From assembly GCA_019973155.2 (NCBI GenBank), contig BPQB01000037.1:1-64000 (forward strand): a stretch of 64,000 bases of DNA. The letters run 5' to 3'. Source of the DNA: Phanerochaete sordida. Its lineage: Eukaryota; Basidiomycota; Agaricomycetes; Polyporales; Phanerochaetaceae. The notes beneath the pieces are model-generated. The model saw nothing but the letters and a program-made list of their open reading frames with translations. It was not told where the DNA came from and searched no databases. The position numbers and the translations under genes were made by a program. Positions 34,087-46,009 of this stretch are shown one piece after another (the stretch's first letter is position 1; every line of letters begins with the position of its first letter).

Positions 34087-35318
34087 CTACCGGCGCGTGT
34101 CTTCGCTTTGGTTCTTCGAGCATGCCTCGCACGCGCGGCATGACCGCACGCGCCGGTGCCCGCTGCCTCCCGCGTGCTTCTCGCGCCAGTGCCGGTCGCG
34201 TATCCAGTCGAAGCGCCCATCGAACTCGATCTTCTCGCGCAGGGCGAGCCCACGCAGGAGACGGCGGAGGCCCTCGTAGTCGGGCAGGTCGTAGAACTCG
34301 AGGCCGCGCACGTAGCGGTAGAACGTCTGGAGCTCCTCCGGCAGCTTCACCGTGAGGATCTCCATCGTCTCCATCTTCTTCGCGCGGATGAGGTCCCACG
34401 TCGCACGCGTCGAGTTTCCGCGGATCTTGCGCCACGGCAAGCTGCCGCGCAGGAAGTAGAGCAGCATGTACGCGAGCGACTCGAGGTCGTCGCGCCGCGA
34501 AGCCTCTGCGAAGCGTGTTAGCTAAAGTAAGACATGATCGAGAAGGTGGTCCTGAGCCGCGCGGGTGCAGCACCCCTGGTCACGCGCGTCGATCGCGAAG
34601 GCCCCTGCAATACAGGCCCTGCCGCTCACGGCGCGCGGCGTGCGGGGCATCGCACTAACATCGGGCCAAAGCATAGCATGAAACGTGCGTAGACTCACCG
34701 ACGCCGTCGTGGGTGTGGATTGACGCGAACAGTGACGTGCCGACGCCATGATGATCGTCCTGCCGGTATGGGATGTGTTCTCCAGAGAGTGGATCCCGGT
34801 AGCGCTTCGCGAGGCCAAAGTCGATGACGTTCACACCGGACTCTGCGGGGTCGCGCGAGGACATGACAAAGTTGGCGGGCTTGATATCGCGGTGAATGAG
34901 CCCTCTTGAGTGGATGTATTCTATGCGGTCGAGCTGTGCGGGTGTTATGGGAGGCTGTGGCGTAAGGTTGGGGAGTACGTACGAGTTGGACGCCGAGCAT
35001 GAGAACGGTCTTGAGAGAAAAGTAGCGGTTGCAGGTTTGGAAGAGGTCTTCGAGAGAGGGCCCGAGGAGGTCAACAACCATCACGTTGTACTCGCCCGAC
35101 TTGCCCGCCCACATCATCCATGGAACCCCAGGACCCCCTTGTAACGAACGATATATCTTGCTTTCCTGTTGGAGTGGTGACGACCTCGCGAGGGCGGGTT
35201 CGATCTTGATTGCGACTTCCTTGCCGGCGACCTTGTGCACGCCTTGGTAGACCGTTCCGCATCCGCCTACTGCGACTTCTTCGCCGAGCAGGTACTTTCC
35301 GCCGAAGGTGTATTCCAT
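34087..35318 (-). CDS. Casein kinase 1 family protein kinase
   Basis: A CK1-family Ser/Thr kinase. From ATG 35318: MEYTFGGKYLLGEEVAVGGC then GTVYQGVHKVAGKEVAIKIE (ATP loop and Lys), LQQESKIYRSLQGGPGVPWM, VDLLGPSLEDLFQTCNRYFS (a CK1 hallmark), IEYIHSRGLIHRDIKPANFV (catalytic Asp), GVNVIDFGLAKRYRDPLSGE (DFG), GTSLFASIHTHDGVEASRRD and DLESLAYMLLYFLRGSLPWR. All catalytic residues are present. The C-lobe (LPEELQTFYRYVRGLEFYDL) diverges from Hrr25/CK1-delta, and the C-terminus is short, without a long regulatory or prenylation tail. One intron is long for this window, about 185 nt, near 34513-34698. Confidence 0.9.
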
Positions 35319-37822
35319 GGTGGGTTGGTGGGGGTTTCTGGGGCCGGGAGGAGAAAGGAAGGAGGATAAACGCGTGGAAGCCCGGTGTGGCAGCCCGTGG
35401 AGATGCAGCAGGCGATGCTGGCGGGGCGGCGGACGACGTCGGGCTCGACGCAGACGAGTGTGGGGACGGCGAGCAAGTGGTTCGCCGCAAGAGCAACCAC
35501 GGTTCATTTGGCTTGACGCGGGGATTATGTAAGCGGTGGTCTCCCACGACCGATAGGGTACCACGGGACGTCATCGCCTCCGGCTCGAATGTCTATCTCT
35601 CGTCTATCTCAATCGATTTACTGCACGAGGCCAACTTAGCGTACTCACCATCTGAAACCTCTCAGCGTGTACGGCAGAGAAGAAATAAACAGGCGGAATA
35701 TCGGCGACATTGTTTCAGGGCACCCAACGCCACGACGACGCGCGTCTGATTCTTCGCGCGCGCGCGCGCGTTGCTTTATCCCACCACGAGCACTGTCTGC
35801 GAGAAGCGTGGTCGACTGCCAATCCGCAAGTACTCGAATTTATCGAGAAAAGCCTGTTCATGTGACTGCAGAGGAAAATTCGTTGATGTACCTAAGCCAG
35901 GAGAACATGTGAGCTTTCGTCGTCGACAGAGACGGTCATCGTACTGATCGAGACACGATTTGGTCTAGGTACATGCACGATGTTTGGCAGCGCACGACGC
36001 CGCTGAAGCGATATATGCATGCCTGAGCCATCTCGTAACTGACATATCCCTTAGGCGCAGCCAATCTGCGTCTAGAATCTATATACATATGTGAGCGCAT
36101 ATATTCCGCCGACGAAGAAGCGTAGCAACCAACGAGTTCCTTCACCAGCTAGCCTTGTTTCCTGTGCTGCATCCAAATTGCCTGCTACATTCGGTTCTCA
36201 ACGCTACTTCGTAGACAGTCGAGCAAAGGAAGGGGCGCGAACCCGGCTCCGCGCTGATCACGCTTAGCGGGAAAGGCCGACATATCCGTGCGTGTCATAT
36301 GCATCAACGCACCGCTGGACACCGCCATACCCGATGTCTGCAGAAAAATCCCAGCATCGGCCAAGAGTACCGTAGGCAGTGTGGCCTTCGGCGCGCAAAG
36401 CAAGGCGTACCTCAAGCCATCGTGGTAAGCATCGCCATCTCGCGGCGTTTGGCTGATTCTGACGTACTCAGCACGCCGCGTGAGAGCGAACGCATCCTTC
36501 ATTGGCGCGGCCTCCAAATGGATCTCGAGTTTCTAGACCATATGCGGGAGCGGATGCGGCCTCGGGCAAGACTGAGACTACGGTTGAGGGACGTGGGCTC
36601 ATCTTTTCTTTGTACCCGTAAGTGAATATATATGCATAATTCTTCACCCTGCTCACTATTGGATTATGTCGTGAAAGCTTCTATGAGCACGATTAAGAGC
36701 TGTGCGCGCCTTCTGGACCATTCTTGCACGCAACTTACACGTCTCCCGGTGTGGGCTTTGCGCGGGCAAGGCATTAGTAAGCAGGCACAGCGCGCCACCT
36801 AACATGAGAGTTCAATCAGCATTAATCGCAGTCATTTTCCTTTGCAGTAGACTTACCAATCGTTGGCACTTGGCAGGGTGAACAGCACTGCGGAAAGAAG
36901 GTGCATGCGAGTTTTATAGGCCCCCCAGCCGACGCCGTCGTATAGCCCGTACTAATAGCCATTATAGCCCGGCCGCCGCCGCACCGAAAGTAGCCCACAT
37001 CGAATACCCGAGTCAACGGGAATAGCTGTTTGGCTTGCGAGTACGGTCGGCGAGGCGTTCTGCAGCCCCACCCTCTGGCCGAAGTGACGAACAAGGTTCG
37101 TGCGGCGCCAAGATCCAAGATTCGTCAGCGAGCCAGGGGCCTCACCCACCACCCACGTTTTCCTCTGCCGCCGTCGAAAGTCGTCCCTGATCTGTAATAC
37201 AGTTCCAGCGCTCCGCAACATTGACTCGTCGTCGGGCCCGCCGCACCCCGGCATCGTGTTTGCGCGTCGTGCGGGAGGAGGGAGGTCGTAACGCAAGAGG
37301 CCCCTAAGCACACACACGAAAGTCGGGGGATTTGCAGGACGACCTGACATGCAGGTACTCCCGGTACGTCGATCTCCTCTTGCGCCGTTAATAGCGAGCC
37401 AACAGTGCAGGCCTTTTCTGTTTCAGGAGTCAGCGATTCAGCACCGCATCTGTTTTTTCTCCGCGAACGACGGTCGGTAAATCTAGGCGCCCTGCGTCAT
37501 CGGCGACGCGCGCCTGCGTGCGGGATCGACGTGTATGGCAACCCCCACCGTATCCGGCGTGCTTGCGTAAGACGGATGGGCTCACGTCTTATGCAGCGCC
37601 GCGCCTATGCGCTGCCCTGCGGGAGGGCCACCCATCTCCGCCTTGGCAGGCGCCCCTGCGAGGATCGCAGGGGGACACCGAGGAGCCCCGCCCTCGCATC
37701 GCGGGAGGCGCCGTCGGGCTCAGTCAGCAGCCGTCGTGCGCGAGTCGCGCACACCATCGCGGCACGCACGCGTCCTGGCGCATTGCTGACTGAGACGCAC
37801 GTCCTCTTCTTTTCCCCAAAGC
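35319..37822. other. Intergenic, about 2.5 kb, no gene recognised
   Basis: Divergent spacer between the CK1-like kinase (-) and the DHA1 transporter (+). It holds a (CG)8 dinucleotide run near 35755-35770. Overlapping open frames on both strands at 36185-36625 match nothing I know. A GC-rich stretch lies at 37500-37760. A small unrecognised gene or RNA cannot be excluded. Confidence 0.4.
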
Positions 37823-37829
37823 TATAAAG
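37823..37829 (+). promoter_or_regulatory. TATA box of the DHA1 transporter
   Basis: TATAAAG lies 69 bp before the ATG at 37898, with GC-rich flanks. Confidence 0.55.
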
Positions 37830-37897
37830 GCCCCCGCGAAGATGGAAGCGGGCTCCCACCATATCCACCCCCGCCACACCCCCGCCACAACCGCGAC

Positions 37898-39822
37898 ATG
37901 GCCCCCGCGACGATGCGCGACTCCTTCTTTGGAGACCTCGTCTACCACCTTTCCGGACACCGCTACTTCCAGCACCCGGAGGACCTCCCGGGCTTCACCA
38001 TCCCCACGCCACCGCGGTCACACAAGAGCTCCCGCAGCGTCACACCCACGCGCGACGTCGAGACCAGCTCCCGCCCCGACGACGAAGAGTCGCGGCTACC
38101 AGAGGGCGAGAAGACGCGCCTGCCTCGCGTCGACTCGGACCAGGGCACGATCGTTGTGCCGGAACCCACAGAGCGCGCCGCGGCGCACCAGAAGGCGCGC
38201 GAGGTCGAGGAAGGCGACCTCGAGCGCGAGAGGATGAAGGACGCGGTGCAGCAGGAGATGTCGGAGTCGCTCATCGTCGAGTGGTACAGCGCCAACGACC
38301 CAGAAGACCCGCAAAACGTAAGTCGCGTCTTCTCTTCGCCGGGGCGCCGCATCTAACCCCGCTCCCACAGTGGTCCTTCCGCAAAAAGTCGTTCGTCACC
38401 TTCGAGATCTGCCTGCTCACGTTCAGCATCTACATCGGCTCCGCGATATACTCGCCCGGCATCGGGCAGATCGCCGAGCAGTTCGGCGTGTCGGAGACGG
38501 CGGGGACGCTCGGGCTCACGCTCTTCGTCGCCGGGTACGGCGTCGGGCCCATGTTCCTGAGCCCGCTCTCGGAGCTGCCGCAGCTCGGGCGGACGACGGT
38601 GTACATCCTCTCGCTCGCGCTCTTCGTCGTGCTGCAGGTGCCGACGGCGCTGTCGAAGAACCTCGGCGCGCTGCTCCCGCTGCGCTTCGTCGCGGGCTTC
38701 GCGGGCTCGCCCGCGCTCGCGACGGGCGGCGCGAGCCTCAGCGACATGTGGGCGCCCGAGTACCGCGCGGTCGTCATCGGGCTCTGGAGCGTCGCGGCGG
38801 TGAGCGGGCCCGTGCTCGGCCCGCTGCTCGGCGGCTTCGCGACGCAGGGCGAGCGCTGGACGTGGACGATCTGGATGCTGCTCTGGCTCGGCGGCGCGAC
38901 GCTCGCGCTGCTCGTGGCGCTCCTGCCCGAGACGAGCGCGAGCGCGCTGCTGTACCGGCGCGCGCGCCGCCTGCGGCGCGTGCTGCGCGACGCGCGCCTG
39001 AAGAGCGCGGGCGAGATCGAGGCGGAGCACATGGGCGTGCGCGACGTCGCGATGATGACGCTCGTGCGCCCGTTCGTGCTCATGCTCGTCGAGCCGATCG
39101 TCGCGTTCTGGAACGTGTACATCGCGCTCGTGTACGGCATCCTCTACATCTTCATCGAGAGCTTCCGCGTCGTCTTCGTCGAGAAGCACGGCTTCAACCT
39201 CGGCGAGAACGGCCTCGCGTTCCTCGGCCTGTTCTGCGGCGCCGTCATCACGTACGCGTTCTTCGCGCCGTACGCGCTGCGCGTCCTCAAGCCGCACTTT
39301 GTCAACAACAGTGAGTCCAGCCGCCCCCGCTTGTAGCGAGCGCTGCTAACGTCTTTGCCAGCCTTCGTCCCCGAGATGCGCCTCCCGATCGCGTTCGTCG
39401 GCTCGGTGCTGCTCCCGATCTCGATGTTCTGGTTCGGCTGGACGAGCTCCGCGAGCGTGCACTGGATCGTGCCGATCATCGCGAGCGCGTTCTTCAGCGC
39501 GGGGACGTACATGCTCTTCCAGGCGGGGCTGAACTACCTCTCGGACTGCTACCCGCGCTACGTCGCGAGCGTGCTCGCGGGCAACGACTTCTTCCGGAGC
39601 ATGGTCGGCGCCGCGTTCCCGCTCTTCAGCACCGCGTTCTTCCACAACCTCGGCGTCGGCCCCGCGTGCAGCATCCTCGGCGGCATCGCGATCCTCATGC
39701 TGCCCATCCCATGGATCATGTGAGTCGCGCTCGTTTTGTTGTGGTGCGATACGTGTGCTGACAGAGCCCCCAGGTACCGCTATGGCGCGCGCATTCGCTC
39801 GTGGAGCAAGTACGCAGACTAG
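37898..39822 (+). CDS. DHA1-type MFS drug:H+ antiporter
   Basis: A 12-span MFS exporter of the fungal DHA1 group (Tpo/Flu1-like), probably in the plasma membrane. A cytoplasmic N-terminus of about 130 residues rich in Ser, Arg and acidic residues leads to YSANDPEDPQNWSFRKK, the signature just before span 1. Then come SIYIGSAIYSPGIGQIAEQF, LTLFVAGYGVGPMFLSPLSE then LPQLGR (loop 2-3), LPLRFVAGFAGSPALATGGA, GLWSVAAVSGPVLGPLLGGF (motif C), WTWTIWMLLWLGGATLALLV, a central loop (LRRVLRDARLKSAGEIEAEH), and TYMLFQAGLNYLSDCYPRYV near span 11. Four exons, with introns at about 38319-38370, 39311-39360 and 39721-39774. Drug range or natural substrate cannot be deduced. Confidence 0.92.
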
Positions 39823-40998
39823 GAGTCATCCCGAATATCAGTTTCATCTGCGCATCTCATCTCGTCTCATTCCGCTCTATCACGCACTTCCCCTCACGCT
39901 TACTCACGCCTCGCAATGCTCACGTGCACATACCTAGACACCGTGTATCCATACCGCAACCCCTAGATCTCGTCTCGCGCCCACGCTCTCGTACCACTTA
40001 TCCATCTTACTCATGTGCCAATTGGACTTCCCAAACTGTATTCCACTGTGCTGGACATTATAATATACTTTGCAGAATATTGCATACAGAGCTCGCCTGG
40101 ATATGATCCATTCCAAGTGTGACCTGCAATCGGAACTCGTCCACGAGCTACACTGCGAAAACCTAGTGTCGTGGAAATCCGCCGCATACATGCCATCGCT
40201 ATGACTCCCATAAACAAATTGGCAGGCCTCGTACGACTGCCCCGCGTCAGGATTAGAGCCTCTTCGCACCGCAGCTCACGTGCAGGCCGGCGCCATCTTG
40301 CTAAGACCTGTCTGAGCGTGCACGGGTAAATTCCCCGAACATGACATATGAAGGTGTGAGGTTTGTCACAACGTGCGATACGCAGCATTGCTCGACCCTT
40401 ATGTAATACATGCGGAGGGTCGTGCAGCCCCTAGGCGCAGAGGACACGCTGTGACTCACTGCCGCGCGCTCTCCAGTCTCATCGGCTGCCGACATCGACG
40501 TCGCCCACGTACTTCTCAACGAGTGCACTGTGTCGTGTGGCGTGTGGACTGGGTGGCGAGAAATGCGGTGCAGCGGATTGGCGGATGTCGCGGGTGTTTG
40601 CGCGTGTTAGGATCGCAAGGTGCCGCCTTCCTCATAAGGGCGGGCCCGTCTCATGACCCGTCCCATGTCCACACGTCTCACGTTTCGGATCGCACACCCC
40701 TCTCCGGCACCAAGCAATGAATACGCTGTGCACACGGGGCTACTCTTCCCGCTCCACGCTCACAGCTATTGTTCTCGACGACGACGACGGAGTGCACGTC
40801 TGAGCTGCAGGGAGGGCTGAGGACGACGACTTCGGACCAGGTGTGTATGCTGCATCCTGCACAAGGGGTAGAAGTTGACGTTCACGCAGCCTACCTACGA
40901 GCAGCTGCTCTGATAGCTATCTCACCACGACGACGACGACGAACTGAGTGCTGAGCTCGCTTTCGCCAGAGGCATCGTGGTCTCAGGAACAGGTGAGC
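39823..40998. other. Intergenic, about 1.2 kb, no gene recognised
   Basis: 3' flank of the transporter and promoter of the F-box-type gene. Short frames only; a few GAC/GACGAC repeats occur near 40780 and 40929. Confidence 0.4.
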
Positions 40999-42288
40999 AT
41001 GTCTACGTCTGCAGTCCAGGAGGAATCCAACTCCTATGTAGACATTATGGCATGCGACCTTGTAAAGGCAGCAATCCCGGCAACCAGCCTCCCGCCCGAG
41101 CTTCTCGGTCGCATCTTCGAGGAGCATATCCAGCTTTGCAAGGACGACTGGGATCATGAAGCTTCTCCTGAGCCACAGCCTCCATCGTGCTACTCCCAAA
41201 TCGGGCCCTACACCTGGATACGAGCGACGCACGTCTGCCGCTACTGGAGAGACGTCGCCCTCGCAAACCCCCTCCTCTGGTCCCACATCGTCCTCGCCAA
41301 CCGCCCCGACTGCATCGAGACGCTGCTCGAGCGCTCGCAGCAGGTGCCCCTCTCCGTGCAGAGCTACACCTCGCCCTGCGCCGCGGACGCCTGCCTCGCG
41401 CCCGCGCGCTCGCTGCGCCTCGTGCTCGCGCACCTCCCGCGCATCCGCACCCTCACGCTCGCCATCAAATGGTGGGTCTTCCTCGACATCGCCGACACGC
41501 TGCACGCGCCCGCGCCCGCGCTCGCGCGCCTCACCCTCGCGACGCCGAGCGGGCTCCCCGACGCCGCGTACATGCAGCCCGAGCTGCGCGCGCCCGCGGG
41601 CCCCCTGCGCCACCTCGCCCTCCGCGCCTTCGCCTTCCCCTGGGCCGCGCCCGCGCCCTTCCGCGGCCTGCACACCCTCCGCGTCGCGCGCGCCCCCGCG
41701 CACCGCCCCGACGCGCCCCAGGTCCTCGCCGCGCTCGCGCACATGCCCGCCCTCCGCGCGCTCGCGCTCGACGACGTCTTCTACCCGTCGCCCCCCGGCG
41801 CGCCGCTCCCGCACCCGCCGCCGCACCACGCGCGCGTGCGCCTCCCGCGCCTCGCCGCGCTCGCGCTCGCCGGCGACGCGCTCGCGTGCGCCGCGCTCTT
41901 GCAGGGCCTCTCTATCCCTGCGACGGCGCGCCTCGCGCTGGGCTACCACCGCACGACGGCGCCCGCGGACCTCGCGCGCGCATTGGCAGGCGCGCGTGCC
42001 GCGTTCACGCGCGAGGCCGACGCGGACACGCACCAGGCGGGGTTGGAGGAGTCGCGTGTGGCGCCGCGCGAGATCGCGGTCGGCGGGCTGCGCTGCCGCG
42101 TCGAGCGCTGTCCCACGGCGTATGCGTGCTACCTGTGGCGCGCGCCGCGGGATGCGGGCGGGCAGGCGGGCGCGGGCGCGTTCGACGATGCGGACCTTGT
42201 GGTGCGCATCCCGCACCACCCGGCGCACCGCGAGGTGCTGCTGCGCGAGCTGCCGGTGAGGGTGGTGGGGGGTGGTGAGGGTGCGTGA
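40999..42288 (+). CDS. F-box-type protein 1
   Basis: A probable F-box adaptor for an SCF ubiquitin ligase, of the kind much expanded in mushrooms. From ATG 40999: MSTSAVQEESNSYVDIMACD, then a degenerate F-box, TSLPPELLGRIFEEHIQL, YTWIRATHVCRYWRDVALAN and PLLWSHIVLA. A long region of Leu-rich, LRR-like character follows (RIRTLTLAIKWWVFLDIADT, LARLTLATPSGLPDAAYMQP, LRHLALRAFAFPWAAPAPFR). The coding part is extremely GC-rich and Ala/Arg/Pro-rich. It is a single open frame to TGA 42286-42288. A GTGAGG site near the end could remove the last codons in a spliced form, so the 3' end is less certain. Confidence 0.72.
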   Translation: MSTSAVQEESNSYVDIMACDLVKAAIPATSLPPELLGRIFEEHIQLCKDDWDHEASPEPQPPSCYSQIGPYTWIRATHVCRYWRDVALANPLLWSHIVLANRPDCIETLLERSQQVPLSVQSYTSPCAADACLAPARSLRLVLAHLPRIRTLTLAIKWWVFLDIADTLHAPAPALARLTLATPSGLPDAAYMQPELRAPAGPLRHLALRAFAFPWAAPAPFRGLHTLRVARAPAHRPDAPQVLAALAHMPALRALALDDVFYPSPPGAPLPHPPPHHARVRLPRLAALALAGDALACAALLQGLSIPATARLALGYHRTTAPADLARALAGARAAFTREADADTHQAGLEESRVAPREIAVGGLRCRVERCPTAYACYLWRAPRDAGGQAGAGAFDDADLVVRIPHHPAHREVLLRELPVRVVGGGEGA

Positions 42289-42796
42289 GGGGTGTGTGTT
42301 GGACGGTGTGTGCAGTGTGATGTGTATCAGTGTGTGGAAGTGTACAGTAGCTATGTTTGTGTACTATATCTGGATCTATGTTTCTTTGATATCAAAGCTC
42401 GCGCGTCGTGTGCTCGCAGCGCGGTGCCGTTGCGCTCAAGTGATCGATGGGCTGGCTATATGCGCGCGGAAGAGAATGCTCGAGGTGCTCTGCCGTGCTG
42501 GACGGTGTCACGACTACGCCCAGACTGCAAGCCCTTCGTACATGAGGCACACCAAGTCTGGATGTCGCGACTGCGGGGTGGACATTATATGCATGGGTTC
42601 GCGCGTGGTGGAACTCTCTGGCTCTGGTGATGTACCTCGGTCCTGGTTCTCATGCCATGGCGCCGGAGCACGTTGCACGCTCCCGCAGGTGTTCAAAAGT
42701 TCACAAATATCCCAAGTCCCTCCTAGAAATACAGTGGGGTATCCAAATAACCCAATCCCTAGTCCCGTGGTATCCCCAGCCCACTCGGCGCATGCG
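42289..42796. other. Convergent 3' spacer
   Basis: Between the two F-box-type genes. A GT-rich tract (TGTGTGT) follows the stop of the first. No gene seen. Confidence 0.4.
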
Positions 42797-43739
42797 CTAC
42801 ACCCAGATCAGCGCCGCCCCCCGCACCAAACAGCAGCACTCACGCGTATCATGCACCAGCAGCTCCGCGACGCGCCCCGGGTACTTCGCCCTGATCTCCG
42901 CCGGGTCCTCGCCGCGGCACAGCACCGCCGCGAGGCGCGGGTTCTGCGCGGCGACCGCGACCGCGCTCGGGCGCACGCACGCGCTCAGGTCGCGCGCCAC
43001 CGCGCAGTCGTACAGCGAGAGCACGCGCAGCGCGCGCGCGCCCCGCAGCGCGTGCGCGAGCGCGGCGTCGAGCGTGAAGTAGTTGCTCAGGTCGACGCGT
43101 TCCTGCGCGCCCGTCAGCCCCGTCCCCGCAGCGATGGATGCGACGCACGAGCGAGTCCCACGCCGCGACCGCGCCGCACACGAGGCGCAGCATCTCGTCG
43201 ACGCGCGCGCCGCGCGCACAGCGCTCGCGCTCGAGCAGCAGCCGGCGCGGGCGCACGGCGGCGAGCGCGCCGCGGAGGCCCGCGCTGGGGTACGGGAACG
43301 CGTGGAAGCCGCGCTCGGCGGGCGCGTCGAGGCCGAGCGCGAGCGTGTGCAGGCGCGGCGCGAGGCGGAGCACGCCGCCGACGTGCGCGGCGCAGCCGCC
43401 GCCGACGCGCACGCGGCGCACGGCGGCGCGCAGGCCCGGCGTGCGCAGGAGCGCGGCGGCGAACGCGTGCAGCTGCGTGTGTGTGCGCAGCACGGCGGCC
43501 TCGTAGAGCGGCGGCGCGCCGACGCGCGCCCAGCGGCGGCACACGCGGAGCGGCGCGGCGCGGTCGCGCAGGGGCGGGTCGGGCGCGGGGTACGCGGCGG
43601 CGAGGTGGGCGCGCGAGAGGTCGAAGGAGCCGGCGCCGAGGTTCGTGAAGGCGGGCCCGCTGAAGGCGTCGTGCGAGAGCACGAGCGCGTGCGCCAGGAT
43701 CTTGAGTAGCAGCTCCTCGGGCACGCAGAAGGCGGACAT
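42797..43739 (-). CDS. F-box-type protein 2
   Basis: An F-box-like basidiomycete protein of unknown target. From ATG 43739: MSAFCVPEELLLKILAHALV, AAPLRVCRRWARVGAPPLYE (the F-box end and the RW-x-R-VATPLLY-type motif), AVLRTHTQLHAFAAALLRTP, VRRVRVGGGCAAHVGGVLRL, LHTLALGLDAPAERGFHAFP, RPRRLLLERERCARGARVDE, then after one intron near 43080-43140 VDLSNYFTLDAALAHALRGA and RALRVLSLYDCAVARDLSAC. The last codons (ECCCLVRGAALIWV) may be read-through of a further intron starting GTGAGTGCTG, so the true 3' end could differ. Convergent with F-box gene 1 and similarly GC-extreme. Confidence 0.62.
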
Positions 43740-44879
43740 GGCGCGGCGCAGGCGGTCGTGGGGTGCGGGGTGTGTGCAGCGGTCGCCGTGATATAGCGCC
43801 GGGGGTGCCCCTATTTGCGCGACGGTGAAACGCGCGGCGCGGTCAGGAGGAGCGACGCGCCCCTGAAAGGCCTGACCGGTCGGGTGTTCCGCGAAGATCA
43901 TGCGGGGTGATTTTCACGGGCATTAGGAGAGCCGTAGACTCGTAGACCAGTCCGGAGTTCTCTGGGGCGCTTCGTTATGTCGACCTTCACTGGGGATCGC
44001 AGCGTCTGCGGGACCCTCTCGGGCAAATGATGCGCCGACAGTCGTTTTCGACCAACCTGTCCAGGGACAAACATAAGGGGATAGAGCCTATAGGGTGATT
44101 GTGTTGACGGATGCGGCGCAGTCGTTGCTGTGACTGCGCTGGTACTCCTCTCCGCGCAGCTGAGGTCTCTTGACGGGAGCGTGATCGGCAAACGAGACCG
44201 CGCGACGAGTGTGCAAGGGTCAATTGTGGTGGTCCTCAGGGCATACGCCACGTCCCGTTTACGGGTGAGTGGGTTCAAAACCGCACAGCATGCCAATACA
44301 GAGCTGCACCCGGATGATACGGCTTACCATGTTCAAGAGATGTGATAGCCACGTCAGCCTGGGACGCGGTTCACGAAGCAGTCGTAGTGTCAACACCCTT
44401 CACAGCCTGATTCCAGTGTAAGAGGAGCCCTGTAAGTCAGAAGCAGCAGCAACAAGGTCAGCAGCGCCATACGATGTATAGGGTGGTCCTCAGCTGCGCA
44501 CCAGTTGGGTAGCACCTGCTATTTGTCCCAACTTGAAGCGGACACCATTCGGCTACAACGAGCTGAAAGCCAGGAGTCGGAGGAGAATGTACGTCGATCT
44601 TGAGTTCAATTGCAGGATCACAGCCTCACGCCATCTGTTGTGTTGCAATCGCAGCTAGCGGGTCTCCTTGTGCTGGTCAAAGGCAAGATGGCACCTGGAT
44701 ACCCCAAAGCGCTGCGAAAGGCGTTTTGGGGGTGTCCGGAGTCTGCCTGTGGGCTCCAAGGCCCCGGCCACGGGCGCGTTTTGACCTCTACCGCGAACCC
44801 CATATTTTGCACGCGATTTCACGATATTCTTCGCATCGACATCGTATTGAGGCGTGAACAACTCCACATTTTGTTGGAA
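43740..44879. other. Intergenic, about 1.1 kb, no gene recognised
   Basis: Base composition falls back to near average here, marking the left edge of the kinase-cluster region. No family is recognised in the short frames. Confidence 0.4.
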
Positions 44880-45943
44880 ATGAACATGTCCCACAGGTAC
44901 GCTACGCTCTCGACGCCTCCAGGAAATGCTCATGGCGTGCAGCCTGCCAGACTTCCGCAGACGAAGCTTTCAGCGCGTGTTCTACATGCTCCTGATCCTG
45001 ATCGCGGACTTTCTGGAGGATCATCTCGGTCTGTTCAGGGATCTCCGCCCTCAGCGAATGGTACGGCGCCTCTGCACGTTCGACTACTTACTGCTGATCG
45101 CAAGCCCTGTCCCAGCCATCCAAGGCAGCTGAATGGACGACGGAGGAAGTACTGGAGAAGGCAGACGGCGCAGGAGAGCTAGACGAAGCAGGTCGCGGGG
45201 CTGGAGACAGCCCGATGTCCAAGATCGACGACGCCACAGCCGGCAAGTGGATCTACGGCATTTCCGACGAGGGGCCTTATGCAGCGCCCGAGGTACTCGC
45301 GATGCAGTGCGTCCTCGACAACACGACCATCCCGACTCCCCGGCTGCATTCCGTCGCTTCCTATCCGGATTCGACCGACGCTTGCATGGTGATGGACTAC
45401 ATCCCCGGCACCCGTCTAGACCAAGTATGGCCCACCCTGTCCCTGTTTTCGAAGCTGCGCATCGCCTGGATACTGCGCAGTTACGTCAGGCAGCTACGGC
45501 GTATCCGCCACCCGCGGTCGAATATTCCCGGGTCGTTGGGACCTGGCCTCGTCGCGCGTGGATGCAAAGGCGTCTCGACCGTGCCCATCAGCACGTTTGG
45601 CCCCTTCGCAGACCCCGAGGAGCTCACTGCAACGCTGAACAAGAAGTGCTCCTCCTATCTGGGGGCGCCCATTCCCGATGCATACACTACCCCCGAGCAG
45701 CTCGTATTCACACATAACGACCTGCATATGCGCAACATCCTCCTTGGTCATGATGGTCGCGTTTGGCTGATTGACTGGGGCCTTTCCGGCTTTTATCCTC
45801 GCTCGTTCGAATTCACCTCGGCTGTCATCATGTCGGAACGTTCGCCGCACGACGTTGCCCCTCTGTCGTGGCGGCGATGTCTCCCGTTCATAGCAGATCC
45901 CTATTTTGGTCGGTATAGGTGGCTTATGGGCCATGCTCCTTGA
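44880..45943 (+). CDS. APH-fold kinase-like protein, copy 1
   Basis: A member of the aminoglycoside-phosphotransferase/choline-kinase-like fold, fungal expansion of unknown substrate. Three exons, 44880-44896, 44961-45060 and 45125-45943, give 936 nt (311 aa). Exons 1-2 encode a short helical leader, RRSFQRVFYMLLILIADFLE. Exon 3 carries SKIDDATAGKWIY (candidate ATP Lys), MVMDYIPGTRLDQVWPTL (hinge), LRSYVRQLRRIRHPRS, FTHNDLHMRNILLGHDGRVW (catalytic Asp and Asn) and LIDWGLSGFYPRSFEFTS (metal-binding Asp), ending RCLPFIADPYFGRYRWLMGH. The 100-nt exon 2 is shared with copy 5. Alternative start: ATG 44926 inside what I read as intron 1. Confidence 0.8.
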
Positions 45944-46009
45944 TACCACTCCAACCTATCTTGTAAGCAGTATCCTCTACTTGGGCACTCAGATTATTTT
46001 AATAATGCA

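Noticed and set aside
35755..35770. (CG)8 run as possible Z-DNA regulatory site
   Set aside because: Simple repeats of this length are expected in such GC-rich DNA and no gene start is close.
36185..36625. Opposed frames of about 108-110 codons as a possible small gene
   Set aside because: No recognisable domain, start context or splice-supported extension; kept only as unexplained intergenic sequence.
38353..39297. Long open frames antisense to, or in another frame of, the DHA1 transporter (314 codons)
   Set aside because: They are GC-driven shadows composed almost only of Arg, Ala, Glu and His. The sense frame has a clear 12-span MFS protein.
40891..42278. Several 360-445-codon frames overlapping F-box-type gene 1
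   Set aside because: Arg/Ala-rich shadows caused by extreme GC at third positions; only one frame carries F-box motifs.
44926..45132. In-frame reading from ATG 44926 as the true start of APH copy 1
   Set aside because: Copies 2, 3 and 4 all have an intron ending at the corresponding point, and the 17-nt exon at 44880 restores the same phase; kept as an alternative only.
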